A stretch of DNA of 64,000 nt from RBG-16-49-21 sp040768125 (GTDB lineage Bacteria; Spirochaetota; UBA4802; UBA5550), in the NCBI GenBank assembly GCA_040768125.1, contig JAXGNG010000001.1, positions 620,001-684,000 of the forward strand, given 5' to 3'. A program made the translations under genes and the position numbers. Under the pieces are notes generated by a model, which saw nothing but the letters and a program-made list of their open reading frames with translations, ran no database searches and was not told the DNA's origin. Below, piece after piece: positions 42,318 through 51,079 of this stretch; the stretch's first letter is position 1, and each line of letters opens with the position of its first letter.

Positions 42318-44405
42318 TCAGTTTCGGAAGAAGACCCGGGAGTCAACCACGGAAACGCCCTCACCCTTGGGACGCACCATGACCGGGTTCAGGTCGATCT
42401 CATCTATCTCCTCCACGGTGCAGATCAGGTGGGATACCCTGCAGATGAGCTCCTTCAGGGCGTCGATGTCGAGGGGACCCCGACCGCGGATACCCTTCAG
42501 TATCGGATAGGTCTTGAGCTGGCGCAGCATGTCGTCGGCCTCGTTGGGCGTCACGGGGGCGATGCGTATGGCCCGGTCCCGGAAGAGCTCGATGAAGATG
42601 CCGCCGAAGCCCGCCATCACGATAGGCCCGAAGACAGGATCGCGCCTCCCGCCGATGAAGAACTCCTCGCCCCCCGACATTTCTTGCAAAAGGAACCCGT
42701 CGATGGCCGGGGGATTTTTTAGTGCCCCGAGGGACCGCGTGATCTCGCCGATGGCGGCGGCGGCCTCCCCGGGAGACCCGAGGTTGAGCTTAACCCCTCC
42801 GATGTCGGATTTGTGGGAGGCGTCCCGGGACAGGAGCTTTACCGCGGCGGGATAATGGAATGAGGACACGGCCGGGTCATCGCCGTCGGACACGCGGGCT
42901 CCCCGGACGGGGAATATCCCCACTGCGGCGCAGACGTCGAGGGCCTCGTCGGTGAGCGGTATCCTCGATTCCTTCGCGCACCGGTCCCGTATCGCGGCGA
43001 TTGTCGCCATGTCAACATCGAAGGTAAGGGGCGTCCCGCGGTTGTCCCTCGCTTCGCGGCGGAGGTGGTAATAATGGGACCCCCAGAGGGCCGTGGCGGC
43101 CTGGAGGGGCGTGGTGAAGGTCGGGTAGGGATGGTTCATGGAGACGTCCAGGATCTCCGCCGCGTCCGAGATAAGGGTCACGGCCACGGGCTTGCGGTGC
43201 GTTTCCACGAGTTCGCTCACGCCGTTCAGGAAGGTGCGCGACATCTCCGCCTCGTAGCTCGACTGGTAGAGGTGGTTGAAGATGACGCCGTCGACGTTGT
43301 CGAGCTTTATCGTCTCCTCGAGGATGCGCGTGAAGATGGTGTAGTCGAAGATCTCGCCCAGGTCAAGGGGGTTCTGGTGGGCGATGATGTTGGTGTCGTA
43401 GAGGCCCCTGATCGTTTCGATGAAGGCGGGGGGGAATTCGATCAGCTCGAAGCCGTATTTCGAGCACGCGTCCACGGTGATGACGGCGTGCCCTCCCGAA
43501 CGGGAAAGGACCGCCACCCTGTTGCCCGTCATGATCGGGAGCTTCAGCGTCTTGGCGGCGATGATGAGCTCATCCTCGCTCTTCACGCGGATCACCGCGG
43601 CCTGGTGAAGGGCCGAGCCCACCACGTCGTCGCTCGCCGAGAGCGCGGCGGTGTGCGACTGGGCGATCTTCGCGCTCATGGGCGTGCGGTTCGACTTTTG
43701 TATCACGATGGGCTTCGCCGATCGCATCGCGGCGTTGAAGAAATCCCTGCCGCGGCTGAAGCCCTCGAGGTACATGAGGACGGCGCTTGTCTTCACGTCA
43801 TTCACGAGGTACTCGAGGCAGTCCACCTCGTCGATGTCGAGCTTGTTTCCCACGGCGACGAACTTGTTGAAGAAGATGTGGTTCTCGTTGGCGATACGCA
43901 TGTAGGTGTCGCCCACGCCGCCGCTCTGGGACACGATGGAGAGGGGCCCCGATCTCAGGGGATTGTTGAACACGGCGAAGGGCATGAAGAGCTGGTTCTC
44001 GGTGTTGATGGTGCCGATGCAGTTGGGGCCGATGATGCGCATGCCGTGGCGGCGGGCGATCTCCATGACCTCTTCTTCAAGGGAACGGTTGTCCCCGGAA
44101 TACTCGGTGAAGCCCCCGGACTCGATGACGACGCGGCGGATCCCCTTTTCGCCGCACTCGGTCAAGATGCCGGGCACGGTCTTTGCCGGGGTTATGATAA
44201 TCGCCACGTCGGGAACTTCGGGGATCTCGCTGACACTGGCATAGACGGGCCTGCCCCTGAGCTCTCCCGCATCCCTCCCGACGCCGTAGAGGCGGCCCGT
44301 GAATCCCATCTGGATATTGTTGGAGAGAATGATGTGGCCCAGATTGACGCGCTTGAGGGAAACGCCGATCACCACGAGGCTTTCCGGATAGAAGAATTTT
44401 TCCAT
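42318..44405 (-). CDS. ADP-forming acyl-CoA synthetase, fused alpha and beta subunits
   Basis: A 695-residue protein. It begins with a CoA-binding Rossmann domain (ESLVVIGVSLKRVNLGH) and a succinyl-CoA-ligase-like domain (IGPNCIGTINTEN, VSQSGGVG). The phosphohistidine is H251 in QSHTAAL. An ATP-grasp beta-subunit-like domain occupies about 480-695 (FPVRGARV, YPAAVKLLSRDASHKSDIGGVKLNL, GFGGIFIELFRD, IDLNPVMV). The enzyme converts an acyl-CoA, ADP and phosphate to acid, CoA and ATP, an energy-saving step in fermentation. I chose ATG 44405 (GGAGGG about 8 bp upstream) over a longer reading. The acyl group is unknown; it could end the butyrate/crotonate route suggested by the abfD-like gene. Confidence 0.88.
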   Translation of the reverse strand: MEKFFYPESLVVIGVSLKRVNLGHIILSNNIQMGFTGRLYGVGRDAGELRGRPVYASVSEIPEVPDVAIIITPAKTVPGILTECGEKGIRRVVIESGGFTEYSGDNRSLEEEVMEIARRHGMRIIGPNCIGTINTENQLFMPFAVFNNPLRSGPLSIVSQSGGVGDTYMRIANENHIFFNKFVAVGNKLDIDEVDCLEYLVNDVKTSAVLMYLEGFSRGRDFFNAAMRSAKPIVIQKSNRTPMSAKIAQSHTAALSASDDVVGSALHQAAVIRVKSEDELIIAAKTLKLPIMTGNRVAVLSRSGGHAVITVDACSKYGFELIEFPPAFIETIRGLYDTNIIAHQNPLDLGEIFDYTIFTRILEETIKLDNVDGVIFNHLYQSSYEAEMSRTFLNGVSELVETHRKPVAVTLISDAAEILDVSMNHPYPTFTTPLQAATALWGSHYYHLRREARDNRGTPLTFDVDMATIAAIRDRCAKESRIPLTDEALDVCAAVGIFPVRGARVSDGDDPAVSSFHYPAAVKLLSRDASHKSDIGGVKLNLGSPGEAAAAIGEITRSLGALKNPPAIDGFLLQEMSGGEEFFIGGRRDPVFGPIVMAGFGGIFIELFRDRAIRIAPVTPNEADDMLRQLKTYPILKGIRGRGPLDIDALKELICRVSHLICTVEEIDEIDLNPVMVRPKGEGVSVVDSRVFFRN

Positions 44406-44517
44406 GATTAGTGGCCCTCCGTATCCCTGCTGTATCCAGTGAACCAGGCGGCGCGGGGAGGTCAATACAATAATGCCCCCGCCGGGTAAATCGGGGAATG
44501 AGGCTGACGGCAGGATA

Positions 44518-45057
44518 TCACGGCTCGTCTTTTAGAATGAAGCCGTAGTGTTTCCGCGCGCAGTCGGGGCAGACGCTGTGGGTGAAATCGGCACGGGAAT
44601 GGTCCGCTATGTATTTTTCCATGGGATACCAGGTTTCGTCCCGGTCCCTGATTTTTTTGCAGAAGCTGCACACGGGAAGGAGGCCCTCGAGGACCCTGAC
44701 CTCGGTTTTGAGGTCCCTGGTGGTGCGCGAGATCTTATCGACCAGAATAAGTATGAATACGAAGACGATGAGCCTGATCGCGGCGTTGATAGCCGTGCTT
44801 TCCGGTGTCTGTTCCTGGTGCCAGAGTCGCGGGAAAAAAAGGCCGCTCGCGGCAACCCCCACGACGGAGATCAGGAAGGCGAGGATCCTCCCGTTGTACC
44901 ACGCGGCAAGGGTGAGGGGAAGGAGGATGAAAACCGGGAACTGTATCATGGGCCCCGAGAGGTAATCGACCCACAGGACAAGGATGGTGAGCGCGATCCA
45001 GATACTGCCCAGGACCGCGCGGGACTTCAAAAAGGAAGGTGTCGCATGAGGGAACAT
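44518..45057 (-). CDS. Membrane protein with C-terminal Cys-rich (PxCSFCKKIRD) motif
   Basis: A 179-residue protein with four hydrophobic helices in residues about 12-110, then a soluble tail. The tail is LLPVCSFCKKIRDRDETWYPMEKYI continuing to HSVCPDCARKHYG, given here in its two key parts: CSFCKKIRD and CPDCARKHYG. This CxxC...CxxC tail, likely a zinc- or redox-active module, is often attached to histidine kinases and response regulators. Here it is fused only to a membrane domain, with no kinase domain. ATG 45057 with GGGAG upstream is preferred over a TTG at 45078. It lies about 110 bp upstream of the acyl-CoA synthetase gene on the same strand. Confidence 0.7.
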   Translation of the reverse strand: MFPHATPSFLKSRAVLGSIWIALTILVLWVDYLSGPMIQFPVFILLPLTLAAWYNGRILAFLISVVGVAASGLFFPRLWHQEQTPESTAINAAIRLIVFVFILILVDKISRTTRDLKTEVRVLEGLLPVCSFCKKIRDRDETWYPMEKYIADHSRADFTHSVCPDCARKHYGFILKDEP

Positions 45058-45445
45058 CGATTTGCTCCCGATCGTCAATTCATGGGTCCCCGGGTGGCGG
45101 AGAACATCTCTCGGGAGCCCTGTCTGCTTCGTCCCCTTGAATGATGAACCCGGGCAGGGGCGTGCCTTTCGCCTTAAACGCTTCTCTGATCCTTAAAGAT
45201 GTGGAATGATTACTTGGGAGTATCCAGAACAGATAATTGATCGCCTGTCAAGAATAAATTGAACGACCGCCGGCCGGGAAGGAGTGTATGGGCTTGCTTC
45301 CACAGGATCACTGTAATGTGTATTCCGATGATGATAATCAATTGACATCGCGGGGATCCATGATGACCATGAGGGAGCGGGCAAATGGATCCGTCCCCGT
45401 CTGAAACGAATGACGCCCCGGCCGGGGCGGCGAGGGAGGAGCGCG
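45058..45445. other. Spacer between the Cys-motif protein gene and the glycosidase gene
   Basis: Nothing gene-like seen. A TTGACA at 45342-45347 faces the glycosidase gene but has no acceptable -10 at 16-18 bp. The stretch 45190-45340 is somewhat AT-richer than the rest. Confidence 0.35.
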
Positions 45446-46519
45446 ATGAGATATGATCGATGGTCCGCGGAAAGGGCCCGGGAATGGAGCGACGCCCGGG
45501 GGTGGCTCGCGGGGTGCAACTTCATCCCCTCCACGGCGGTGAACCAGCTCGAAATGTGGCAGGAGGAGACCTTTGACGAGGCAACGATACGCCGCGAGCT
45601 CGGATGGGCCGCGGGCCTTGGGTTCAATACCGTCCGCGTCTATCTCCATGACCTTGCCAGGGAGGTGGAACGCGACGGGTTCTTCCGGCGGATCGACCGA
45701 TTTCTCACCATCGCGTCGTCCCTCGGCATCACCACGCTCCCGGTGATCTTTGACGACTGCTGGCACAGTGATCCGTGTCTCGGGAAACAGCCCGAACCGC
45801 TTCCGGGGATCCACAATTCCCGGTGGCTCCAGTCCCCGGGCATGGCGGTCCTGGGGAACAGGGGCGCGTGGCGCCGCCTCGAGGCCTACGTGAAGGATCT
45901 CATCGCCACCTTCGGACGTGATGAACGGGTCCTCGCCTGGGACCTCTACAACGAAAACGGCAACTTCTTTCTTCCGGCCCTTTCAAAGGCGCAGCCCCGG
46001 AAGGCCCTTGCCCTTGCGGGCATCCTTCTCCGGAAAGTCATGCTCCCGAACAGTTCCCTGGAGCTTTTCATGGAGACGTTTCGATGGGCCCGCGCCTGTA
46101 ACCCGGTACAGCCCCTCACCGCGGGTATCTGGTTCCCGGATCCGCGGCTCAACCGGCACCTCCTGGAGGAATCGGACATCATAACCTTCCACAACTACGA
46201 GGGAGTGGAGAGCCTCGAAAGGCAGATCGCGCGGCTCAAGGGTGCCGGGCGGCCCCTCATATGCACGGAGTTCATGGCCCGCACAAGGGGAAGCCGCTTT
46301 GAAACGCACCTCCCGGTGTTCAGGCGCGAGGGGGTGGGATGCTACTGCTGGGGCCTCGTGGCGGGAAAGACCAACACGATTTATTCATGGCAGGACCGGG
46401 GAACGCAGGGAGAGCCGGAGGTGTGGTTCCATGACATCCTCAGGCCCGACGGTACGCCCTTCGATCGGAACGAGGTCGATTTCATTCGAAGAATAACTGG
46501 CGCGCGGTCCCCTGAGTAG
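45446..46519 (+). CDS. GH5-like (clan A) glycoside hydrolase
   Basis: A 357-residue TIM-barrel-like protein without a clear signal peptide. GLGFNTVRVYLHD matches the second barrel strand of clan A enzymes, WDLYNENG carries the predicted acid/base E170, and LICTEFMAR the predicted nucleophile E275, both at strand ends as expected. The nearest described group is cellulase/endoglucanase-like GH5 or 1,4-beta-xylanase-annotated proteins. ATG 45446 has AGGGAGGA 6-13 bp upstream. Lack of a signal suggests cytoplasmic turnover of an oligosaccharide, or a missed signal. The substrate is unknown. It meets the convergent regulator gene with a 5-bp gap. Confidence 0.75.
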   Translation: MRYDRWSAERAREWSDARGWLAGCNFIPSTAVNQLEMWQEETFDEATIRRELGWAAGLGFNTVRVYLHDLAREVERDGFFRRIDRFLTIASSLGITTLPVIFDDCWHSDPCLGKQPEPLPGIHNSRWLQSPGMAVLGNRGAWRRLEAYVKDLIATFGRDERVLAWDLYNENGNFFLPALSKAQPRKALALAGILLRKVMLPNSSLELFMETFRWARACNPVQPLTAGIWFPDPRLNRHLLEESDIITFHNYEGVESLERQIARLKGAGRPLICTEFMARTRGSRFETHLPVFRREGVGCYCWGLVAGKTNTIYSWQDRGTQGEPEVWFHDILRPDGTPFDRNEVDFIRRITGARSPE

Positions 46520-46524
46520 GGGTG

Positions 46525-47436
46525 CTATCCCGGCGTTGAATGGAGTATCTTCCCCGCGTCGGAAAAGTCATAGTCGCCCAGGGGCGCCACGCTGTTCCGG
46601 AAGGGCTTTGATTGAAGGGTCTCGATGAAGGACTGGATCCCCTTTTCGAAGAAGATATCCCGGTCGATTATCATGTCGAAGCATTCCCTTGCCAGGGGCG
46701 TGAAGGGAAGGCCGAAGAGTTTTGAGATCGCAACCGAGGCGATGCCGGCGTCGGCCATGCCGGAAAGGATGGCGAGTCCCACCTCGAAATGGGTCCGCAC
46801 CTCGTTCTCGTATCCCTCTATGCCCGAGGGATCGATACCCTCTTTTTTAAGTCCATAATCGAGGAACACCCTGATGCCGGACCCGGGCTGCCTGTTGACG
46901 AAGCGCGTGCCGCCGGCGAGATCGGCAATCGAACGCATTGTTTTCCCGGCATTCTGCGCGGAGACGATCCCGATCTCCCGGTAGAAAAGCCGTACCACCG
47001 CCACCTTCCTTCCCGAGAGGCGCGTGTCGATCTGGGGGATGTTGTAGGTCCCGGTCTCCGGGTCCAGAAGATGGCACCAGGCGATGTCGGTGCGTGACTC
47101 CTCCATGAGCCGGAGGCCCTCGGTGCTCCCGGTGTTGCAGGAGAATATTTTAAGATTGCTCTCGTTGTTCTGGTTGATCAGGAGGTCCAGGACCGGGTCA
47201 TTGCTGCCCGCGGCCAGTATGTTCCTGCCGCGACGCGGGGCGCCCTCGCCGTGGTGGTGGGTGCTTTCCTTCGCCGTAACGGTGATCCACTCGTCGATGA
47301 GCCTTTTCGGGAATACCCACTTTCCCGTGACACGGGTGCAGGGTATCCGCCCCGCCTTGATGAGGGCGTAGACCTGCTTTTCGTTGATCCCCAGGTATAC
47401 CGCGACTTCTTTCGTGTTCATCATTTCATCGGGCAT
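46525..47436 (-). CDS. Excisionase-type HTH regulator with periplasmic-binding-fold domain (Mo/W type)
   Basis: A 303-residue regulator. Residues about 5-52 are an excisionase/MerR-like helix-turn-helix (MNTKEVAVYLGINEKQVYALI...WVFPKRLIDEW). Residues about 80-295 have a type II periplasmic-binding fold: DPVLDLLINQNNE, GSTEGLRLMEESRTDIAW, FVNRQPGSGIRVFLDYGL and DAGIASVAISKLFGLPF. This combination is typical of one-component regulators near molybdate or tungstate uptake genes, where the domain senses an oxyanion or pterin-related ligand. It sits beside a Mop gene and near tupABC, which supports that reading. Start ATG 47436 follows GAGGAAGAAG. It is likely autoregulated through the upstream palindrome. 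Confidence 0.85.
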   Translation of the reverse strand: MPDEMMNTKEVAVYLGINEKQVYALIKAGRIPCTRVTGKWVFPKRLIDEWITVTAKESTHHHGEGAPRRGRNILAAGSNDPVLDLLINQNNESNLKIFSCNTGSTEGLRLMEESRTDIAWCHLLDPETGTYNIPQIDTRLSGRKVAVVRLFYREIGIVSAQNAGKTMRSIADLAGGTRFVNRQPGSGIRVFLDYGLKKEGIDPSGIEGYENEVRTHFEVGLAILSGMADAGIASVAISKLFGLPFTPLARECFDMIIDRDIFFEKGIQSFIETLQSKPFRNSVAPLGDYDFSDAGKILHSTPG

Positions 47437-47492
47437 GGCGTGTCTTCTTCCTCGTTATTTCGATGGGGGTCGAGAAAAACCGCCCCGGCGTG

Positions 47493-47544
47493 ATTATATT
47501 CCAGGCCCTCCCGGGGGCCGTTCATTTATTAGCATTACATGTAA
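47493..47544 (-). promoter_or_regulatory. Candidate promoter and palindrome upstream of the Mo/W-type regulator
   Basis: On the minus strand there is a perfect TATAAT (47498-47493) without a good -35. A GGCCC-N6-GGGCC hairpin lies just upstream of it, and a perfect 10-bp palindrome TTACATGTAA at 47535-47544 lies about 40 bp upstream of the -10. The decamer GCATTACATG at 47532-47541 also occurs in the receptor operator at 55575-55584, so one regulator may bind both. Confidence 0.4.
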
Positions 47545-47555
47545 GGCGCGTTAAA

Positions 47556-47765
47556 TCAATCGACGGCGACCATGACGTTGCTGGCCTTGATGACGGCGTA
47601 CACGTCCTTTCCTTCCTTGAGGCCGAGGGTTTCTGCCGACGCCTTCGTGATGATCGATACGATCTCGCTGCCGCCGGGGAATTCGATGTACACCTCGGCG
47701 TTCACCGCCCCTTCCACGATTTTTTTCACCTTTCCCTTGAGCATGTTGCGCGCGCTTATTTTCAT
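47556..47765 (-). CDS. Molbindin (Mop/TOBE-domain molybdate-binding protein)
   Basis: A 69-residue single Mop domain: MKISARNMLKGKVKKIVEG, then NAEVYIEFPGG, VSIITKASAETLGLKEGKDVYAVIKASNVMVA. Residue order and length match molbindins, small cytoplasmic hexameric proteins that bind molybdate or tungstate, either for storage or homeostasis. GGGAGGT precedes the ATG at 47765, and a good promoter lies 82-110 bp upstream. The gene sits between the regulator and tonB, tying the locus to oxyanion metabolism. Confidence 0.93.
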   Translation of the reverse strand: MKISARNMLKGKVKKIVEGAVNAEVYIEFPGGSEIVSIITKASAETLGLKEGKDVYAVIKASNVMVAVD

Positions 47766-47846
47766 GGCGGACCTCCCATCGAAGGATCGCGGCATTGACC
47801 AGGAGCGATCATAAAACCGGCAACGACGCGCGTCCCTCATGCATAA

Positions 47847-47875
47847 AGTGTAGCAAGGACGGGAGATATTTTCAA
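47847..47875 (-). promoter_or_regulatory. Promoter of the Mop gene
   Basis: On the minus strand TTGAAA (47875-47870), a 17-bp spacer and TACACT (47852-47847). This gives the Mop gene, and perhaps the downstream regulator, a transcript of its own separate from the tonB operon. Confidence 0.6.
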
Positions 47876-47940
47876 CATATTATTTTCCCCGGGGGGATAA
47901 ATTGGCACGTTGACGATGCCCGCGTTACCTGGCGGGTGAA

Positions 47941-48525
47941 TCACCGCCGGTCAAGGGTAAAGCGGACGGGAAGGCGGACCCGACATCGGAAGGGGCGGCG
48001 GGAGGAATCCAGGGCGGGGTAGAATTTCAGGTCCTGTACCCACTTGATGACCGCGATGTCGAATTCCCTGCCCAGGGACTCGACGATGCGCCCGAAGAGG
48101 ACGCGTCCCGTTTCATCGATGCCGATTTCGACCACCACGACCCCCTCGATGCCCGCGCTGCGCATCGAGTCGGGGTAGGGCGGGAGGCGCGCGAAGCGTA
48201 TCTGGGGCGCCGTGGCCGAAGGGGTGATCTCCACGAATTCGGGGGAATCCTCGCCGAACCGTATCTCCTCGGCGATCGCCTCGGTGATTGCCTCTTCCAT
48301 CTGCTTGATTGGTTCTGGGATATCGACGTCCTCCTGGAGGGCGGGAAGGGACATTTCCACGATGACCAGGTCGCTTTCGTCCCCCTGGAGGTCGTCGTTC
48401 TTCGAGGCGTGCCATTGCACGACGGGCATGAGGGCGAGAAAGATGACGAGGGAAGCGATGCTCCAGGAAAGGGCGGGCCTCAGCCGGAGGTAGCGGATGA
48501 TGCGCCGGAAGAGCGGGTCATTCAT
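47941..48525 (-). CDS. tonB: TonB-family energy transducer
   Basis: A 194-residue protein with one N-terminal membrane helix (WSIASLVIFLALMPVVQW), an acidic Glu-rich periplasmic linker (unlike the usual Pro-rich linker), and a TonB C-terminal domain from about residue 110 (LPPYPDSMRSAGIEGVVVVEIGIDETGRV ... AVIKWVQDLKFYPA). Together with ExbB/ExbD it transmits proton-motive force to the outer-membrane receptor. It overlaps the upstream exbD by 8 bp. It is the last gene of the leftward transport operon before the Mop promoter. Confidence 0.88.
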   Translation of the reverse strand: MNDPLFRRIIRYLRLRPALSWSIASLVIFLALMPVVQWHASKNDDLQGDESDLVIVEMSLPALQEDVDIPEPIKQMEEAITEAIAEEIRFGEDSPEFVEITPSATAPQIRFARLPPYPDSMRSAGIEGVVVVEIGIDETGRVLFGRIVESLGREFDIAVIKWVQDLKFYPALDSSRRPFRCRVRLPVRFTLDRR

Positions 48526-48937
48526 TGGTGCCCGTCCCCCGGCTTTTTTTCGCCACCATTACGATGTTGTAGACCCCCGCCTCCCTGAGGGATTCCAGGA
48601 CCCCGTTCACGGATTCGAAGGGCAGGTCCCGGTCGGCGCTCACCAGGGCCTTCACGCCGGGGTCTCCCGCGAGGCGGTAGCGGGCGTAGGACACGAGGTT
48701 GTGGGCCGTGTCCCTGCGGCCGTCGAAGTAGTAGTCACCCGATGCGGTAATCCATACAGTGAATGTCCTTCCCTTCTCGATCTGGATGGTTTCGGAGCCG
48801 GGAAGACGGACCGGTATCTCGCGCTCGATGTCGATGATGCTCGATATCATGAAAAATATCAGGAGGAGAAAGGCGATATCGGCCATGGAGGCGAGAGGGA
48901 TCAGGGAGCCGGTTTTTTTCATGCGCGTGATCTTCAT
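48518..48937 (-). CDS. exbD: ExbD/TolR-family protein (second copy)
   Basis: A 139-residue protein with one membrane helix (IAFLLLIFFMISSII) preceded by SMADIAF, whose Asp is the conserved protonatable residue. The periplasmic domain is VPVR-like at its start (IPVRLPGSETIQIEKG) and ends in FESVNGVLESLREAGVYNIVMVAK. It is not identical to the neighbouring ExbD. Two ExbD proteins may form a mixed complex with ExbB. It starts 7 bp after the other exbD stop and overlaps tonB by 8 bp. Confidence 0.9.
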   Translation of the reverse strand: MKITRMKKTGSLIPLASMADIAFLLLIFFMISSIIDIEREIPVRLPGSETIQIEKGRTFTVWITASGDYYFDGRRDTAHNLVSYARYRLAGDPGVKALVSADRDLPFESVNGVLESLREAGVYNIVMVAKKSRGTGTNE

Positions 48938-48944
48938 CGGCGCG

Positions 48945-49346
48945 TCACTCCGTCATCTTTATCGATATCTTCTGGAGCCCCGCGCGCTTGATCCCCTCGA
49001 TGACGGTGACCGCGTCCTGATACCTCGCCTTTTTCTCCACGCGCAGGAGCACAAGGCTCTCCGCCGTGAGTCCCTTTCCCTTCAGGGTCGTCGTCAGTTC
49101 GGCGACATCGACGGGGCGCTCGTTGAGGAGTAGGGTGGCGTCGTCCCGGAGGACCACCGTGCAGACGTCCTCCGGTTTTTTCACGATCATGGTTTTTCCC
49201 TTCGCCGGGAGCATGAGGCGCAGACCGTCCTTGATGACGAACACCGACGCCGTGAGGAAGAAAATGATGAGGAGGAACGCGATGTCCGACATGGATGCCA
49301 GGGACACCGCGGAGGTCATCTTCGCGCTGCGGCGGAACCGGGGCAT
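48945..49346 (-). CDS. exbD: ExbD/TolR-family protein (first copy)
   Basis: A 133-residue ExbD with the conserved SMSDIAFLLIIFFLTASVF helix, where the Asp should relay protons, and a periplasmic domain ending in DAVTVIEGIKRAGLQKISIKM. Its ATG shares one base with the exbB stop (TAATG), so the two are translationally coupled and this copy is the likely primary ExbB partner. Confidence 0.92.
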   Translation of the reverse strand: MPRFRRSAKMTSAVSLASMSDIAFLLIIFFLTASVFVIKDGLRLMLPAKGKTMIVKKPEDVCTVVLRDDATLLLNERPVDVAELTTTLKGKGLTAESLVLLRVEKKARYQDAVTVIEGIKRAGLQKISIKMTE

Positions 49347-50188
49347 TACTTCTTCCCGCCCCTGCCGGATTTCGTAAGTTTTCCCAGAAGCTCGGCGGAG
49401 ACCCGTTCCATGTCGAGGACGAAGAGATCGACGCGGTGGACGAAATAGTTGTAAACCGCCAGGGTGGGTATCGCCGCGACGAGGCCGAAGGCCGTGGTGA
49501 GGAGCGCCTCCTCGATGCCGCCGGCCACGAGGCGCGGGCTCACCTGGTCCGCCGAGGCGATGGAGCTGAAGGCGTTGATCATTCCCGACACGGTGCCCAG
49601 GAAGCCGATCATCGGCGCGATGTTCCCCAGGGCGGAGAGGATGTTGAGGCCCTTCTCGAAATTCGCCACCTCGAGGGTTCCCGTGGAGGAAAGGGCCCTG
49701 TCGATCTGTTCGTGGGGCTGGCCCTTGAGATCCAGGCCCTTCAGCACCACGCGTGAGATGCCTGTTTCGTTCTGCGCGCAGAGTTTTTCCAGGGACGAGA
49801 GGTCGCCGGCGTGGATGGATCGCGTGATGTCATCGACGAGCTCCGGCGCGTTCATCCTCGAGCGCCGGTAGAAGATGAAGCGCTCGATGGAGATGCCCGT
49901 GGCGATGGCGGCGCAGAGGAGGATGGGCCACATAAAGAGGCCCCCCTTCAGGAAGAGCCCCAGGAGCGAGGTCTTCTCCCCTGTCGTTCCTGAAGACGCG
50001 TCGTCGGGGGCCTCGGCCGCCGGTTCGGCGGCGGTGGCCCCCGCGCGATCGGCGTCCTTCGCCTCCACCTTCTTTTCGGGAGTGGTAACGTTTTTTTCGG
50101 CCGCGAGGGGGAGGGCCGCCGTCGTCGCGATCATCATCACGGCGATGATCGCCGCGAGGGTCCGGGCCGGATATCTGTTTCGAGTCAT
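49346..50188 (-). CDS. exbB: ExbB/TolQ-family proton channel protein
   Basis: A 280-residue protein. An N-terminal signal-like helix (TLAAIIAVMMIATTAALPLAAE) and an Ala/Glu/Lys-rich linker precede the MotA/TolQ/ExbB core. Core features are GGLFMWPILLCAAIATGISIERFIF, APMIGFLGTVSGMINAF and LLTTAFGLVAAIPTLAVYNYF. It energises TonB. I chose ATG 50188, which has GGAGAAG upstream and overlaps the stop of the ResB-like gene as ATGA; a longer open reading adds 25 residues with no site. The extra N-terminal segment is unusual for ExbB but seen in some deltaproteobacterial and other lineages. Confidence 0.9.
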   Translation of the reverse strand: MTRNRYPARTLAAIIAVMMIATTAALPLAAEKNVTTPEKKVEAKDADRAGATAAEPAAEAPDDASSGTTGEKTSLLGLFLKGGLFMWPILLCAAIATGISIERFIFYRRSRMNAPELVDDITRSIHAGDLSSLEKLCAQNETGISRVVLKGLDLKGQPHEQIDRALSSTGTLEVANFEKGLNILSALGNIAPMIGFLGTVSGMINAFSSIASADQVSPRLVAGGIEEALLTTAFGLVAAIPTLAVYNYFVHRVDLFVLDMERVSAELLGKLTKSGRGGKK

Positions 50189-51078
50189 GATTCTTCTCCG
50201 CGTGGCAGGTTTGACGGGTTTCCGGCGGCATTGCGATGGGTTGCCTGGCCGATGAAATACCATGTCATGATGATGAGAATGAGCGAGAAGGATACCAGGA
50301 TCACCATGAGACCCGGATCGGATATCACCAGGAGATTGAGCACCTGGCTTTCCTCCCGCACCCCTTCCCGCGTCTTGTACGTTTCCGCCCGGTTGCAGGT
50401 TTCCTCGTTATCGGCGGGAGGGGAATGACGGATCCTGTGACGCTCTGCGTAACGCTGCTTAACCATGTCAAGGTGAAGGCGGTAGCCGTGGTGCCTGATG
50501 GAGTCGAGGTAGGAAACCAGTGTCTCGCCGCCCCCGCGGTGCGCCAGTGTCACTTCCGTCTGGGATATGCGTTTCGCCAGGAGCGAATCCCCGGGGAAAA
50601 AGGAGTCATTGATCGCCGTGACGGTCATCGGCGGGATCGATTCGCCGATCGTGATCTCCGTCCCCACGGCGAGGGGATACCGCGTCCATGAACCCGCCGC
50701 GATGGTGGCGGCATGGCCCAGCATCACGGCGATGAAGAGCACATGGACGGCCGAGGGAAGGAGGGAAAGCAGGAACCGGTAATTGAAGACCTTCATCCCG
50801 CCGATGAGCTCCGCCAGCCGGTTAATGGAGCAGATCGCGGTGTTCACGCCGAGGAGAAACAGCGCCGCGAGGAGGAGGGGTATCCACCAGTTGATACCCG
50901 GCCTCGCGGGGAGCTCCCGCATGATCCAGTCCTGTATCCTCATTTCGTTCATTGCCCTGAAATAGGCGAATTCCATGGACGTGTAGAGCATGCCGATGAA
51001 GAAGACCGCCGCCGCGGCCATGAGAAGCCAGAAGGTGAGCCTGATGTCCCCCAGGGCGTTCCATGTTTTTTTCAGCAT
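50185..51078 (-). CDS. ResB/Ccs1-like membrane protein, short
   Basis: A 297-residue protein with helices at about 14-34, 65-82, 105-130 and 252-275 and a large soluble loop (about 130-245) that would face the periplasm, as in ResB. Start DIRLTFWLLMAAAAVFFIGMLY and NWWIPLLLAALFLLGVNTAICSI match ResB-type blocks. Classic ResB proteins are longer (about 450-550 residues). With the adjacent CcsA-like protein it resembles a system II cytochrome c maturation pair, in which ResB and CcsA move haem across the membrane. It is cotranscribed with the TonB genes. Whether it handles haem here is uncertain. Confidence 0.75.
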   Translation of the reverse strand: MLKKTWNALGDIRLTFWLLMAAAAVFFIGMLYTSMEFAYFRAMNEMRIQDWIMRELPARPGINWWIPLLLAALFLLGVNTAICSINRLAELIGGMKVFNYRFLLSLLPSAVHVLFIAVMLGHAATIAAGSWTRYPLAVGTEITIGESIPPMTVTAINDSFFPGDSLLAKRISQTEVTLAHRGGGETLVSYLDSIRHHGYRLHLDMVKQRYAERHRIRHSPPADNEETCNRAETYKTREGVREESQVLNLLVISDPGLMVILVSFSLILIIMTWYFIGQATHRNAAGNPSNLPRGEES

Positions 51079-51079
51079 A

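Noticed and set aside
43065..44411. 448-codon rightward open frame
   Set aside because: Antisense to the ADP-forming synthetase; Asp/His/Val-rich without motifs.
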